From Amyelois transitella (lineage: Eukaryota > Arthropoda > Insecta > Lepidoptera > Pyralidae), in the NCBI RefSeq assembly GCF_032362555.1, contig NC_083531.1:3286001-3350000 (forward strand): a stretch of DNA of 64,000 nucleotides. Reading direction: 5' to 3'. How positions within the stretch are numbered: position 1 is the stretch's first letter; every line of letters begins with the position of its first letter. The notes under the pieces are model-generated. The model made no database searches. It was not told the origin of the DNA and was given only the letters and a program-made list of their open reading frames with translations. The position numbers and the translations under genes are program-made. Positions 11,489 through 24,400 of this stretch are shown piece after piece.

Positions 11489-13704
11489 ATTAAAAATTTC
11501 CTTGTAAGTAGTTACCGATTTTTACTCAACTTATAAATACATAAATGTTATACATGGTGTATCTACCTAACTTTTTAAGCTAAACTGTACATACTCCTAT
11601 TTTATTTTTGAACATTTATAAAGTGTAGGTTTTTTAAAAAGTTAACTTTGAAATGTTTAGCAATTATTTAAGATTAATAATAAGGAAACCAAATTGCGTT
11701 ATACGTCACAAAATTGTAATTTTTTATTATAATTGAATTATTTTAACGATAGGTAGGCACTGTTTTTACGACTTTATCGCAATTGAAACTACTTACTCGT
11801 ACTTTTTGCTTCATACAAAATGTGAATTTCATTCCAAATAAAACAAAACATTAAAAAAAACATAACTTTATTTCATGATTTTATCACATTACCTACGCAT
11901 TAATTACATCACAGAGCAAAGAAGCTCGCATAGTTAACAATAAATACAAGTTGACAAGGAAATTTATTTATGTAAATTTAACTAACATTCCCTTTTCTAT
12001 ATTCATTCATTTCCGGCCATCATCATTATCCACCAAAATTGAAAAAACATGTTTTATCTCCTCTCTCTATCTTCCAATACAACTAACCACAGAGCCGGAA
12101 AGGGAGAAAAATAACAGATATTCCCTTTCAACGTTCGCTTCGTCCGATATAGTTGCACCAGAATGGCACGCGTGACGCCGTATCTGTCATGCGAAAAACT
12201 ATAGCTGTTTCGCTTTTAATTATGACGTGAAACGGGACAGAAATAGATTTACGCGCGATTAAACCGGCATCGCGCGTGCAATGCTACGGGCCTGGGGGGG
12301 CAATTAGCTAAGTATAGTTTTCCTAACCTACATATTTTCTACTTCTCTTAGAATGTGTATGAACACGACCTTTGAACTTTTTCAGCAATTTATGAAGATT
12401 TTCATTCATTTACTGTCATTGTGTTGTGTTTTGTCACCGTTAACCACTCAACATCTTACAAACGATTTACAAACATAACAAAAATAATTTATCTAGAAAT
12501 ATATAAGAAACTAGCGACCCGCCCCGGCTTCGCCCTGGTAGCACATGGTATTTATACATATATAACTTCCTCTTGAATCACTCCATCTGTTAAAAAAAGA
12601 CTACATCAAAATCCGGTGTGTATTTTGAAGATCTTAGCATACATACATACAGCTATAGGAACAGACGCGGAAAGTAACTTTGCTATAAACAACTTAGTGA
12701 ATAAAAAAAGTGAATTGCTGATTGACATATCAACACACAGCCCAAACCGCTGAAGTAAGTTAAATTTGCCGGCGGCACTTTGTGTTTTTAAAGTGTGTAG
12801 ATTTTCCGAAATTCCCGCGGGCAAGAGAATAATGGTGATTATTCTTTTTACGCGGGCGAAGCCGCGGACGTCCTCTAGTTTAGATATGAATGAAAATCTT
12901 TTTTATTAATTGAAAAACATATTGGACCAAATTATTCCGAGCACAATCTCGATACGATAAGTTAGAAAAAGATATATCTACTTAGCTAATTGGCGAATAT
13001 TGACAAGGCGTGTCTTATGAATAACTCTCGAGGTTAACAAAAAAGAGAGATAATCTACCTACCTAGGCCTACCTAAGTTACAGTCAATTTGGGTAAATTT
13101 GGCCACACTTTCGCACATAAAAGATAACACACTGTTAAAAAACTTAATTACTCATCAAGATATACTTACAAGTATTATGATGGTAATAGTAATAAATTCT
13201 TGATAATTTATTAAAAATATTGGCTTTAAGTTTCTGCTACTTGGTACAGATATTAAAATGGTATTTGAGTGACTACTTCAAAAAAATTACAATTTTATTA
13301 TCTGCAATTTCTCAGAACATTATTTACCTAGTTTGGCCGTCTAACTTGTAAATTACTTTAGCATATTTTATAAAATTAAAAGCATTTTGTTGTGAACAGT
13401 GAACGTTCACAACAACCTTTCGATAGCGAAAATATGCTTTTGAATTGGGTGTGATTTTCTATCGTATATTTTATATGATTTATGGGTCGACGCTAGTGAC
13501 TCGACCACCCAGTCAAAACTTGCATTAGCTATCCATAAGTAGATATAGATATAGACTTTATTTGTTCATCGTTAAAAATAATGAGAATACTATATACAAG
13601 AAACGCATGTTCATCAAATCAAAAATCTTTGTCTATATAAACACTTGTTTTCACATGTTCACAATATATTTCGTCATTTTGAAAAACTAATAAATCTTAT
13701 TTTT
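11489..13704. other. Intergenic: mostly AT-rich, with MITE and Helitron-like pieces
   Basis: No coding exon was found on either strand. Contents: a MITE relative (12155-12300), outward Helitron-like ends (12512-12878), and otherwise simple AT-rich sequence without recognisable elements. Confidence 0.5.
12512..12878. mobile_element. Helitron-like ends facing outward
   Basis: ACTAGCGACCCGCCCCGGCT at the left and CGGGCGAAGCCGCGG followed by CTCTAGT at the right, so both edges look like 3' ends. Related single ends at 35501, 36047 and 62400. Confidence 0.55.
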
Positions 13705-13710
13705 TTTATT
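13705..13710 (-). promoter_or_regulatory. Poly(A) signal overlapping the stop codon
   Basis: The reverse strand reads GAT TAA TAA AAA, so AATAAA starts inside the TAA stop of the U1-type zinc-finger gene. A usable signal this close would give almost no 3' UTR, so a later one may be used instead. Confidence 0.4.
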
Positions 13711-16700
13711 AATCCTGACTTTTTACGTTGACATTCATGTCATTACGAAAACGTATTAAGTTTTCCAGGTGCTCCGGTTTATACATATGATTAAAATCAT
13801 CTTCAATATTGATAGCTACCATACACGCTTTGCAACAAAGATCTTGGTTTATGAAATATAATTCATTTTCAATCAGCGCCTGGTGCAAAAGTAACTTGTG
13901 AATAAATTTATTCACATGCTCGTATATAAACGCGTACATATTTGGAACATTACAATCACACAATTTACATTTCAAACAACTCTCCGAGGTTTCTGGTGAA
14001 TCTTTTTGCAAATCTAGCACACCGAATGATACTCTTTTTATATTTAATACATGATTTTCACTAATTTCGTGCTCGTCGTAACGAAAGTCGTCGACCCAAG
14101 TTCTGCAAATGGAACAATATACTTCATAACCTTCAAACGTAGCATTGCTACTAGATTTTAAACATCGGTTTGCCTTGAATAATCTCAACGAAGCTTTGTG
14201 TGAAGGCTCTTTTATGTGATAAATCTCTTTTTGACACTCAATGTATTTCAAACAAGCTTGGCAAAACAGAACATTGCCAAAGTCAAAAACCCTGTTTAAT
14301 TTTAACAAACTCTCATATTCAGTTTTATGTTTTTCACTATTAGAATGATCATTTATATTGGTAGTTTTGTTTGGAATTATTTCATTGCATATCGTGCACA
14401 TCAATTCGTTAGAGTTTTCAGACGTTTTAAACAGATATCGCCTTTCTACAACTGGTGGCTTAATCTTCTGAGAATTTGAAACGACATTACTGTTACCACT
14501 GCGAATTAATGACCTGTCCCCAATATTATTTTTATGTTGGCCGCCAAATATATGTTCTAACTCATTTTTATCCAGTATTGCCACATCACACGCATCACAA
14601 TGGAAACCTGAGTCTTTCCTAACAACTTTGTTTATTTTTAATAACTCATTATAATTGTTAATATGGTTCGGTCCATTCAAATGTATCGTTATATTGTTCG
14701 TGTCATTAGTTACAACATCTTCGCACACAATACACAGCAAACAAGAAGGTAAAGGTGTAGTTTTCATTTGATAAAGAAGGTTTTTATCTTCATTATGTTG
14801 ATTTTTAGTTTCAAGTGCTGTATCAGTTACGGACGGAGTTACTTCTCTTGGACTTGTTTGAACACTGTCTTCGTTTATATTCGATTGGACTATTACAGGT
14901 GCGGTCACATCTGAATCTTTTTTATCTGTATCTACACAAACACGTTTAGAAACACGATCTTCTTTCGCATTCTCCTTGTGCCTCTGGCCCCGCTTGTGAG
15001 TTTTATAAAAATACGTGTCCATATAAAAGTAACAGATTTCACAATACGTTTGATTATTCTTTATTTGTTTCTTCATGCTGTTCTTGTGAGATTTGAGGTC
15101 TACATGTGCTATCTCGTCCTCATGGGCTATAAACAGTTTACAACCGTCGCAGGCGAAGCCGTCGCGAACCTTCCTCAAACGATTGACTGATAATAGTTTA
15201 TCATACTTATTTTTATGGCTAATGCCATTGACATGTTCAGACACGTTATTTGGTGTAGCGATTACAACTTTATCGCAGACTTTACATAACAGGTCTTTGG
15301 GGTTATGCGTTAAACTCATCGTGTAGTGTAAACAATCTTTTTGAACGTTATCCGGTATATTTTCTTTTACATCATCATTTGATTCGAGGTTATTAGCGGC
15401 TAAATCAGGTAAGGTCGCTTCTAGTTTCGTGTCGTCACTCACGTTTCTGTTAACAACTAGTGCACTTTTTAATCTTTTCAAATGATAAGTAGACATCCGT
15501 TTATGCAGTGCGACATTGCCTATCATTTCGTTGCATATAACACAGTGTTTCTTGTCTCGGTTTGACTAAAAAAGATAAATAAACACTTCACATACAAAGT
15601 TTTAAAAAAAAAGTTTTATTGTTTATAAATTCATATTCCATGGATGTCGTAAAAGGCGACCAAGAGATAGGCTTATAAACTTGGGATTCTTTTAGACGAT
15701 GGGCTAACAACCTGTTACTCTCTCTGTGAATCTCAATTCGATCATCAAGACAAACAACTGAAAGTGGCCTATTGGTCTTTCGAGACTGTTGGCTCTGTTT
15801 ACCCCGCAAAGGATAAAAACGTTACGATATGTAGATATGTATGTATGACTATGTACTCCCTCTGCCATTTTCCAGGGGTACCTAACCCCTATTGCATCAT
15901 GGTTACACAGTCCAGTGGCACTTGCACTGCAGTTACCGCAAATCATCGGTAAGCAAACAAACTAATGTATGTAACTCAGAAAATAGTCATGCCTACAACA
16001 GGATGTCATCATCTTCAAGGTTTTTTTAAGTTGGATACCCTTTCAATATTTTCAATTTATTATTTGCATATCATACATACATATGGTCACGTCTATATCC
16101 CTTGCGGGGTAGACAGAGCCAACAATCTTGAAAAAACTGATTGGTCACGTTCATCTATTTGGCTTAATGATAGAATTGAGATTCAAATAGTGACAGGTTG
16201 CTAACCCATCGCATAAAAAAGAAGCCCAAGTTTGTAAGCCTATCCCTTAGTCGCCTTTTACGACATCCATAGGAAAGAGATGGAGTGGTCCTATTCTTTT
16301 TTTGTATTGGTGCCGGGAACTTGCATATCATTTTGAACAATTCAATTTTAAACTACTACAATACAATAGTCACTGGCATATTAATAAGTATAACTGTAAA
16401 CAATAGCGTTTTATTGAAGTGATGTACATTAGTTTGAATACTAACCGATGCTCTTACGGTGAGGGAAAACATCGTGAGGAAACCAGCATATTCATGCAAC
16501 TGGATGTGTGACCTGCAAAGGTTGCGGAGGTCAGACGGGAGTCGTTTCGTGTGAAAAACCTCACCCAATCCAGGTACCATCGTCAAATGAGTACCCCGGG
16601 CTCCTCTCCAGAGTGGTGAGGATGCAACCGGGACTAAAAGCCAGTAGGAAGAAGAACCATAACCGATGGCAGTTCGGTCTGACATGCATACATATGGTCA

Positions 16701-18859
16701 CGTCTATCTCCATTGCGGGGTAGACAGAGCCAACAGACTTGAAAAGACTGAATGGCTACGTTCAGCTATTTGGCTTAACGATAGAATTGAGATTCAACTA
16801 GTGACAGGTGGCTAGCCCATCGCCTAAAAAAGAATCCCAAGTTTGTAAGCCTATCCCTTAGTCGCCTTTTACGACATCCATGGGAAAGAGATGGAGTGGT
16901 CCTATTCATTTTTGTATTGGTGCCGGGAACCACACGGCACGGCAGTTCGGTCTGAGGTTGAATATATTACATTCGAAAAAGATTATACCTGTCTTATGCA
17001 GTTTTCGTCATTAATAGGACTCATAACATTTTTCATGTGCTTAAGCGTCCACATATGCATATGTTTGGACGACACGGCTGACTCGCACAACAAACATACT
17101 AATTCATCATCAATTATTGAGAAACTATTAAAATCATCGATATGTATCTGCACACAATTTTCTTTAATACTTATGAAAACAAAATTCTCATTTATAACTC
17201 CTATATCTAATACACCGGGGAATGTTATTATTAAGACCGCCACATAAAACTTTAGCTCCTTTGTTTTATCAAATTCTATGGACAAATTGTTACTATTCTG
17301 TGTTTTTATGTGTTCATTCATAAGTGTCAAATTGTTTTCCTCGGTCACAGTTTCAAGAGAATCCTTGGCACATTTATTATTTAATGTCCCTTCAATTTTA
17401 ACCAATGGTGTCATATTATTTTCCCGACTCACATTCTCGTTTAAATCAACATCACATGGACGTAACACTTTGCCACTAGAACTTATATTTTGTGTCTCTT
17501 TGTCAACAGAGGCTTTATTTTCAACCGCCTCATCTATTTCACATTTATCATTCGTTGAATTATCATTACCTTCTTCTGTTTTGAAATATGCACTTCCCAT
17601 TTCATAAAATATAAGGAACCCCTCCAATACCTTATCATATCTTAAGGCTTTTCCATGATCAATGGATTTTAGGTGAATATCTCTCTCAATTATTGATATG
17701 GCTTCACAGCACACTTCACAAAAATAGGTGGAATCTGATTTAGTATTAACAGACTGAGGTGTGCTAACAATATTGATATTCTTTTTCACTCTCTGAAAAG
17801 CTTCGTCAATTATTTTTATATATATTCTATGTTTTTTACTATTCATGTGCTCGTTCATAAACTTAAGAGGTACTGTTATTTTACATATATGACATGAAGT
17901 AGTAGCATCTAAAAAAATGTAATGGTGGCATAAATAATAACATACATGAATTTATACATACATACATAAAATCACGCCACTTTCCCGGAAGGGTAGGCAG
18001 AGACTACCTCTTTCCACTTGCCACGATCTCTGCATACTTCCTTCGCTTCATCCACATTCATAATAACATACCCTTTTCTATTTCTGTAACTAGATACATC
18101 TTCTTTAACATCACAGCATTCCCTACATGAATTTAATCACGTCTATATCCCTTGCGGGAAAACTGAGCCGAAAGTCTTTAATGAAAACCACGTTCAACTA
18201 TATGACTTACTGATTCCGTCATTGGGAAATACACTTGAAAAAACGAATTTTCACTCTATCACTCTATTAACTCAAAGTAATTCTGAAACTTGTTTTACAG
18301 GATACTAATCTAACGATACTATATTTTATAAAAAACACTTATAAAGATAAACATCCAAGAAATAGGGAATCAGAGAAACTTCGTTTCTCATCATGCCATG
18401 ACCAGGATTCGAACCCAGACCATTGTCTAAAATAGTTAAAGCCTGAATTTTATATATTAACCATAAGGTACTCAAATAAATAGTGCCGTGTGGTTCCATC
18501 TCTTTCGAATGGAAGTCGTAAAAGGCGACTAAAGAATCATATCATTAAGCCAAATAGCTGAACGTGGCCATTCAGTCTTTTCAAGACTATGGCTCTGTCT
18601 ACCCCGCAAGGGATATAGACGTGACCATATGTATGTATGTAAAATACTCACTCATCATTTTATTTTTATCATCTTCATCCATTTTGTTCTGCAAAGATTT
18701 TAATTGGAATTTAGCATACGCTTTTTGCCGAACGCTCCATAACGGTTTGTCTCTTTCAACAACATCAATATTTTTTTGCATAAATCTCGAGCCTTGGTCC
18801 TCCAAACTCAGCAAAGATGATAAATTATCATCGTTAGCAGAGTCATTTTGTTTATTCAT
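13709..18859 (-). CDS. Multi-U1/C2H2-type zinc-finger protein, 994 aa, three exons
   Basis: Exons: 18859-18652 (ATG, donor GTGAGT), 17908-16989 (acceptor TTTTTTAG, donor GTATAA after CAG), 15565-13709 (acceptor TTTTTTAG, stop TAA). Phases are 1 then 0; total 2985 nt. About 14 fingers of the form C-x2-C-x(9-14)-H-x(5-6)-H are visible: CHICKITVPLKFMNEHMNSKKH-type fingers in exon 2 (three) and about eleven in exon 3, for example CEICYFYMD and CSICRTWVD. Five-residue His-His spacing is the U1/matrin type, usual in RNA- or dsRNA-binding nuclear proteins. Exon 3 repeats a block: one finger, a linker with a Leu-rich stretch, a second finger, sometimes a third. The N-terminal 70 residues are polar and contain KPLWSVRQKAYAKFQL. 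AATAAA (13710-13705, reverse) overlaps the stop codon. Function is inferred from finger type only. Confidence 0.85.
15637..15850 (+). mobile_element. SINE-B fragment in intron 2 of the U1-type gene
   Basis: Begins at CCATGGATGTCGTAAAAGGC, 70 bp from the exon 3 acceptor. Confidence 0.75.
16075..16325 (-). mobile_element. SINE-B, intron 2 of the U1-type gene
   Basis: Nearly complete; the head ends at GTGCCGGGAAC. Confidence 0.85.
16685..16942 (-). mobile_element. SINE-B, 45 bp from the exon 2 donor of the U1-type gene
   Basis: Full length with the complete CCGGGAACCACACGGCAC head. Confidence 0.85.
17955..18065 (-). mobile_element. RTE-type LINE tail, U1-type gene intron 1
   Basis: Last about 110 bp only. 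Confidence 0.75.
18245..18422 (-). mobile_element. SINE-A fragment
   Basis: Diverged body plus reversed B box (GGATTCGAACCCAG), between the U1-type gene's exons 1 and 2. Confidence 0.7.
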
Positions 18860-18989
18860 TGAAAATAATCAAGATTCAAATTGTGTTGAAGAGCTGTTAA
18901 AAAGGATCTTTATTAAACTTTACCACCTCCTGATTTCATAGTTTCTCATCTTCCTAGCATTTACATACATACATAAATAAATAAATAAA

Positions 18990-19225
18990 ATATATACGAG
19001 ACAAATTACACTAACTGAGTTAGCCTCGAAGTAAGTTCGAGACTTGTGTTACGAGATACTAACTCAACGATACTATATTTTATAATAAATACTTATATAG
19101 ATAAACATCCAAGACCCAGGCCAATCAGAAAAAGTGCTTTTCTCATCATGCCCTGGCCGGGATTCGAACCCGGGACCTCCGGTGTCACAGGCAAGCGTAC
19201 TACCGCTGAGCCACAGAGGCCGGCA
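18990..19225 (-). mobile_element. SINE-A, full length, reversed
   Basis: GGATTCGAACCCGGGACCTC (reversed B box) and CCACAGAGGC at the head end, in the flank upstream of the U1-type zinc-finger gene. Confidence 0.88.
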
Positions 19226-19805
19226 ATTTGCAAGTGCCGGGAACTATCAACTCAAATATAATAAAAAACAAAACTAAAAAACAAAATAAAAAACTTACGA
19301 ATTTGATTGAGATATTTCGTCTCTATTGCAGAATACCTACACTTATTAAAATAATTCAAATCATCAGAGAAAATTTAAGTTCGATTATCTTTGAACTTGA
19401 AATTTGTGGAATCATAATACACTAACATTAGTATTATACATTTAAATCACATTTGTACTTTACTTAGTATTAAATAAATTCTACAGTTTTACAACTTGGA
19501 AAGTTTCTCATTTATTTTTACAAGGTAAGGTAGTTAAAAAAAAATCCAGCTATTATTTTTTAGGTTTGAAATTTGTATTATACCGTAGAATACATAAGGT
19601 TGATTACGAAGTACGTGGAGTTGGATCACAGATATTAATATTGTCGTGACTTAACATTGACAATGACAAGACAACAAAAAAAATAATTACGACAATGTTG
19701 CCAGATGCTACATTAATTAATTACATTTCTATTTTCGGTAAATCACCTGCTGCACATTCAGGCAATTGGATGTGAACCCATGATCACAGACCATCCATAC
19801 TATAT

Positions 19806-20068
19806 ACTATAATATTATAAAGCTGAAAAGTTTGTTTGTTTGAACGCGCTAATCTCAGGAACTACTGGTTCGAATTGAAAAATTCTTTTTGTATTGAAAA
19901 GACCATTTATCGAGGAAGGCTTTAGGCTATTTAACATCACGCTGCAATGATTAGTACCGAAGAAATAATGGACAATGTGAAAAAAACGGGGGAAATTATT
20001 TATCATTGAGGGCTTCAATGATGCCCAAAATATCTATTCCACGCGGACGAAGTCGCGGGCACAGCCAA
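19806..20068 (+). mobile_element. Helitron-like element, 3' end decayed
   Basis: TAATATTATAAAGCTG start; ends GTCGCGGGCACAGCCA without CTAG. Confidence 0.65.
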
Positions 20069-20420
20069 TGACACAATATGTGTTTAGTTCCCCTGCAAAG
20101 GTTGCCGAAGTAAGACAGGAATTGCTTTGTGTAATTAAAATCCTAACTTGCCCATTCGATCATCATGGATCGTGGTATCATTAATTACAATACATTATCG
20201 TTGGCTTTGTCTACCCCGCAAGGGATAAAGACGTGACCATATGTATGTATGTATCATCATGGTTAAAGGCGCACCCCGGGCTCCTTCAGAGAAGTTAAGA
20301 CTGATGTTGCAATAATTGTCACCAGAGTGCGGTATGTACCGCCAGAATTTTGAAAAAGAGAATCAAACCAATTTTTTTTCTTAACTATGACAACCACGGT
20401 TCGTTCAGTTTTACATTATT

Positions 20421-20682
20421 ATAATTATTCCATGATTAGCATGGTACATGCTCATTGCGTTCTACAGTGGTTCTACCCGTGTACTAAACATATATCAAGT
20501 TTTAGGTAAGTATAGGTACTAAATCTATATGTTTTGGTATATGTTTTGTAAAGCTTGGTATATAAGCTTGCTATAGGTACTAAACCTATACTTACCTAAA
20601 ACTTGGTATATGTTTAGTACACGGGTAGAACCAATGTAGAACACAATGGGCATGTACCATGATAATCATGGAATAATTATAT
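20421..20682. repeat. Long inverted repeat (about 106-bp arms)
   Basis: The left arm 20421-20526 and right arm 20577-20682 are near-perfect reverse complements (shared blocks: GTTCTACCCGTGTACTAAAC and TTTTAGGTAAGTATAGGT). The 50-nt loop contains one reversed copy of the unit that forms the adjacent minisatellite. It lies between two genes. Confidence 0.85.
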
Positions 20683-21057
20683 ACCAAGCTTTACTAAATA
20701 TATACCAAGCTTTACAAAACATATACCAAGCTTTACTAAACATATACCAAGCTTTACTAAACATATACCAAGCTTTACTAAACGTATACCAAGCTTTTAT
20801 AGACATATACCAAGCTTTACTAGACATATACCAAGCTTTACTAAACATATACCAAGCTTTACTAAACGTATACCAAGCTTGTATAGACATATACCAAGCT
20901 TTACTAGACATATACCAAGCTTTACTAAACATATACCAAGCTTTACTAAATATATACCAAGCTTTACTAAACATATACCAAGCTTTATTAAACATATACC
21001 AAGGTTTACTAAACATATACCAAGCTTTACTAAACATATACCAAGGTTTACTAAACA
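20683..21057. repeat. 21-bp minisatellite, about 18 units
   Basis: The unit is close to ACATATACCAAGCTTTACTAA. All units keep a 21-bp (7-codon) period, so frames stay open on both strands, but this is not a gene. The array follows the right arm of the inverted repeat, and just after it (21060-21085) the arm motif TTTAGGTAAGTATCGGTTTA returns. Confidence 0.95.
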
Positions 21058-21234
21058 GCTTTAGGTAAGTATCGGTTTAGTACCAGAGTAGGTCAAATTA
21101 TTGCACTTTCTCAGTGGACTACTGTGTTTATATTTTTGTATGTAAATCATACAAAATCATTTTCTTTAATAATGAAAAAAAAATAGCTCTTAAATAATCA
21201 TCCTGAAATAAAACCAAATTTTTTATAAATTACA

Positions 21235-21240
21235 TTTATT
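21235..21240 (-). promoter_or_regulatory. Poly(A) signal of the ZAD zinc-finger gene
   Basis: AATAAA on the reverse strand, 168 nt beyond the TGA at 21408. Confidence 0.55.
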
Positions 21241-21407
21241 GAGTTTTTCAGTATAAAGCGATTACATATTAAAAATATATATATTTTACACTTATCTATA
21301 ACTAAAGATGACCTAAAGAGAATATTCTTTAACTCGATCAAAGCACAATTTTACGTCGATCTTTAAGTACAATAGACAAATATTTCAACGCGTTAGTGGA
21401 ATCACCC

Positions 21408-24400
21408 TCAACTTTTTGTTCTAATCTTTTTCGGCGCCGCGAGCGCTTCACCATGAAAGACCACGTCATCATTGGTTATAACATACTCCCTATAATCTTC
21501 AACGTTTTCAAATATCTGATCAGTATAATCCGCCACAGCTATCTTGCATTCCTCTATGATTCTCTTGTCTATGGAACTCAGATCTACCCTCATGTTTGGG
21601 TATAGATAAAATTTCTTTCGCTTCATTTGTTTCTTGTCTAACTCCACTTGAACATCGTGTGATTCTTTGGCGTGCGTTTTTAAAAAGTCCATGTGTGAGA
21701 ACGCCGTGTTGCATATAGGACACTCGTATGGTTTGACCGGAGCGTGAATCTGTTAGAAATATTTTTTTAATTATTAAACATAATATTAAATAAAGGTAGT
21801 CTCTGCCTACCCCTCCGGGAAAGAGGCGTGATTTTATGTATGTATTAAATAAGGGATAGGCTTACAAACTTGGGATTCTTTTTTAGGCGATGGGCTAGCA
21901 ACCTGTCACTATTTGAATCTCAATTCTATCATTAAGCCAAATAGCTGAACGTGGCCATTCAGTCTTTTCAAGACTGCTACCCCTACAGGCTCTGTCTACC
22001 CCGCAAGGGATATAGACGTGATCATATGTATGTATGTAAACATATTATTAAGTAGCTGTGCCCGCGACTTCGTCCGCGTGGAACAGTTATATTGGGCATC
22101 ATTGAAGCCCTCAAGGATGAATAATTTTCTGCGTTTTTTTTTTTACATTTTACATTATATCTTCGCTCCTAATAGTTGCAGCGTGATGTTATATAGCCTA
22201 AAGCCTTCCTCGATAAATGGTCTATTCAACACAAAACGAATTCTTCAATTCAAACCAGTAATTTCTGAGATTAGCGCGTTCAAACAAACAAACAAACTCT
22301 TCAGCTTTACAATATTATTATAAATATATTTATGTAAATCAAGGAAAAAAACGTGATATACATACATACAATACAAGAAATAAAAAACTTCTCACCTTCA
22401 AAATATGATTTTTACACGTGTGACGGTTATTGAAAGCTTTCGTACATATATTGCATGAAAATGCCAATTTCTTGTGATGTTTCAAAACGTGGAGAATGAC
22501 ATTCAAGGGCTCCCTGAACAAAGTGTCGCATATTGAACATCTGTACCTGCCGCTTGCCGCATCGGAGCACCCGCACTTGTGATAGTACTGAAAAACAAGA
22601 CAACACACAATTCTAGTGCCGTGTGGTTCCCGGCAGTGCCGTGTGGTTCCCGACACCAATACGGAAAAGAATGGGACCGCTCCGTCTCTTTCCCATGGAT
22701 GTCGTAAAAGGCGACTGAGGGTTAGGCTTACAAATTTGGGATTCTTTTTTTTTGGCGATGGGCTAGCAACCTGTCACTATTTGAATCTCAATCCTATCAT
22801 TGGGCCAAATAGCTGAATGTGGCCATTCAGTCTTTTCAAGACTGTTGGTTGGCTCTGTCTACCCCGCAAAGGATATAGACGTGACCATATGTATGTACAC
22901 AATTCTATCATTAAGCTGAACGTAGCCCTTCAATTTTTCAAGACTGTCGTCGGCTCTGCCTACCCCGCAGGGGATATAGACGTGACTATATGTATGTCTG
23001 TATGTGAAACAAGACAATGAAACATTAATTTTTTTTATTTTATTTTTATTGATTCATTTACTTGTTACATACATATGATCACGTCTTTATCCCTTACGGG
23101 GTACACAGAGCCAACAGTCTTGAAAATACTGATAGGCCACGTTCATCTGTTTGGCTTAATGATAGAATTGAGATTCAAATAGTGACGGGTTGCTAGCCCA
23201 TCGCCTAAAAGAAGAAAAGTATCGGGAATGGATTATTTATTTATGGTTCCAAATTCAAATTTTTGTTTTTTTTGTTGTTGTTAGATTAGCACAACTGTTT
23301 TCCATTTTGGCGCGGAGTTTGAGTTGCATCTGTTGTTTACATTAAATACAGTGCTATTTTTAGTTATATCATATCTAGTGTGTATTGCTAATTTCATAAT
23401 GGATAAAAACATCGAACAAAGAGTTTGTCTTAAATTTTGCATTGCCAATGGAATATCGTGTTCGGAGTCACTGAAAATGTTACAGAAGGCTTACGGTGAA
23501 TCGACTTTATCAAAAACTCGTGCTTATGAGTGGTACAAAGCGTTCAAAAGCGGTCGAGATGTGATGGAAGATTTGCCTCGCTCTGGTAGGCCATCAACGT
23601 CTGCAACTGAAGTTAACATCGCAAAAGTGAAGGAAATAGTGACTGAAAATCCTCATTCAACTTTGAGAGAGATAGCCACCGAACTTTCTGTATCTCACGA
23701 GTCGATCCGTACCATTTTAACGAATAATTTGGGTATGAAACATGTTGCCGCTCGGCTAGTCCCAAAAGACCTGAATTTTTTTCAAAAACTCAATCGCTTG
23801 AGAGTCGCTGAGGACATGCTAGAACGAGTCAATTCCGACCCAACATTCATGAAACGCATTGTTACTGGTGATGAGACGTGGGTTTACGAGTTTGACATGC
23901 AAACTAGTCAACAAGCTTCGGAGTGGCGCCTTCCAACTGAACCGAAACCGAAAAAACCACGCCAAAGTCGTTCAAAAGTCAAAGTCATGTTGACTGTTTT
24001 CTTTGACTATCGCGGTGTTGTGCACTCGGAATTCTTGCCGGAAGGTCAAACGGTAAATAAGGAATATTATTTGAGTGTTATGCGGCGTTTAAGAGAGCAA
24101 ATCCGACGAAAAAGGCCAGATTTGTGGAAAGAAAATTCTTGGATTTTGCACCATGATAATGCACCTTCGCACAAGGCCATCATTGTGAACGAATTTTTAA
24201 CCAAACACTCAACAAATACCATCGAGCAACCACCATATTCACCAGATATGGCTCCAGCCGACTTTTTTCTTTTTCCTAAACTCAAATTACCACTTCGTGG
24301 CACCCGTTTTCAATCGGTAGAAGACATAAAAGAGAATTCGCGGCGAGAACTGACCTCAATTCCGGAAACAGCGTTTAAAAAATGTTTTGATGATTGGATT

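Larger units (their letters stand above)
18860..21234. other. Intergenic: SINE-A, Helitron, inverted repeat, minisatellite
   Basis: Should hold the promoter of the U1-type zinc-finger gene near 18900-18980. 19230-19800 shows nothing recognisable; family-C pieces lie at 20080-20300. Confidence 0.5.

Noticed and set aside
16356..16723. 109- and 71-residue frames
   Set aside because: Both lie across family-C and SINE-B repeats and recur wherever those repeats occur.
20646..21068. Long open frame of a 7-residue repeat (both strands)
   Set aside because: It is the translation of the 21-bp minisatellite; a period divisible by three keeps frames open without coding.
23324..23398. Upstream extension of the mariner frame (25 residues)
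   Set aside because: The extension has no likeness to mariner N-termini; the inner ATG gives the usual family start.
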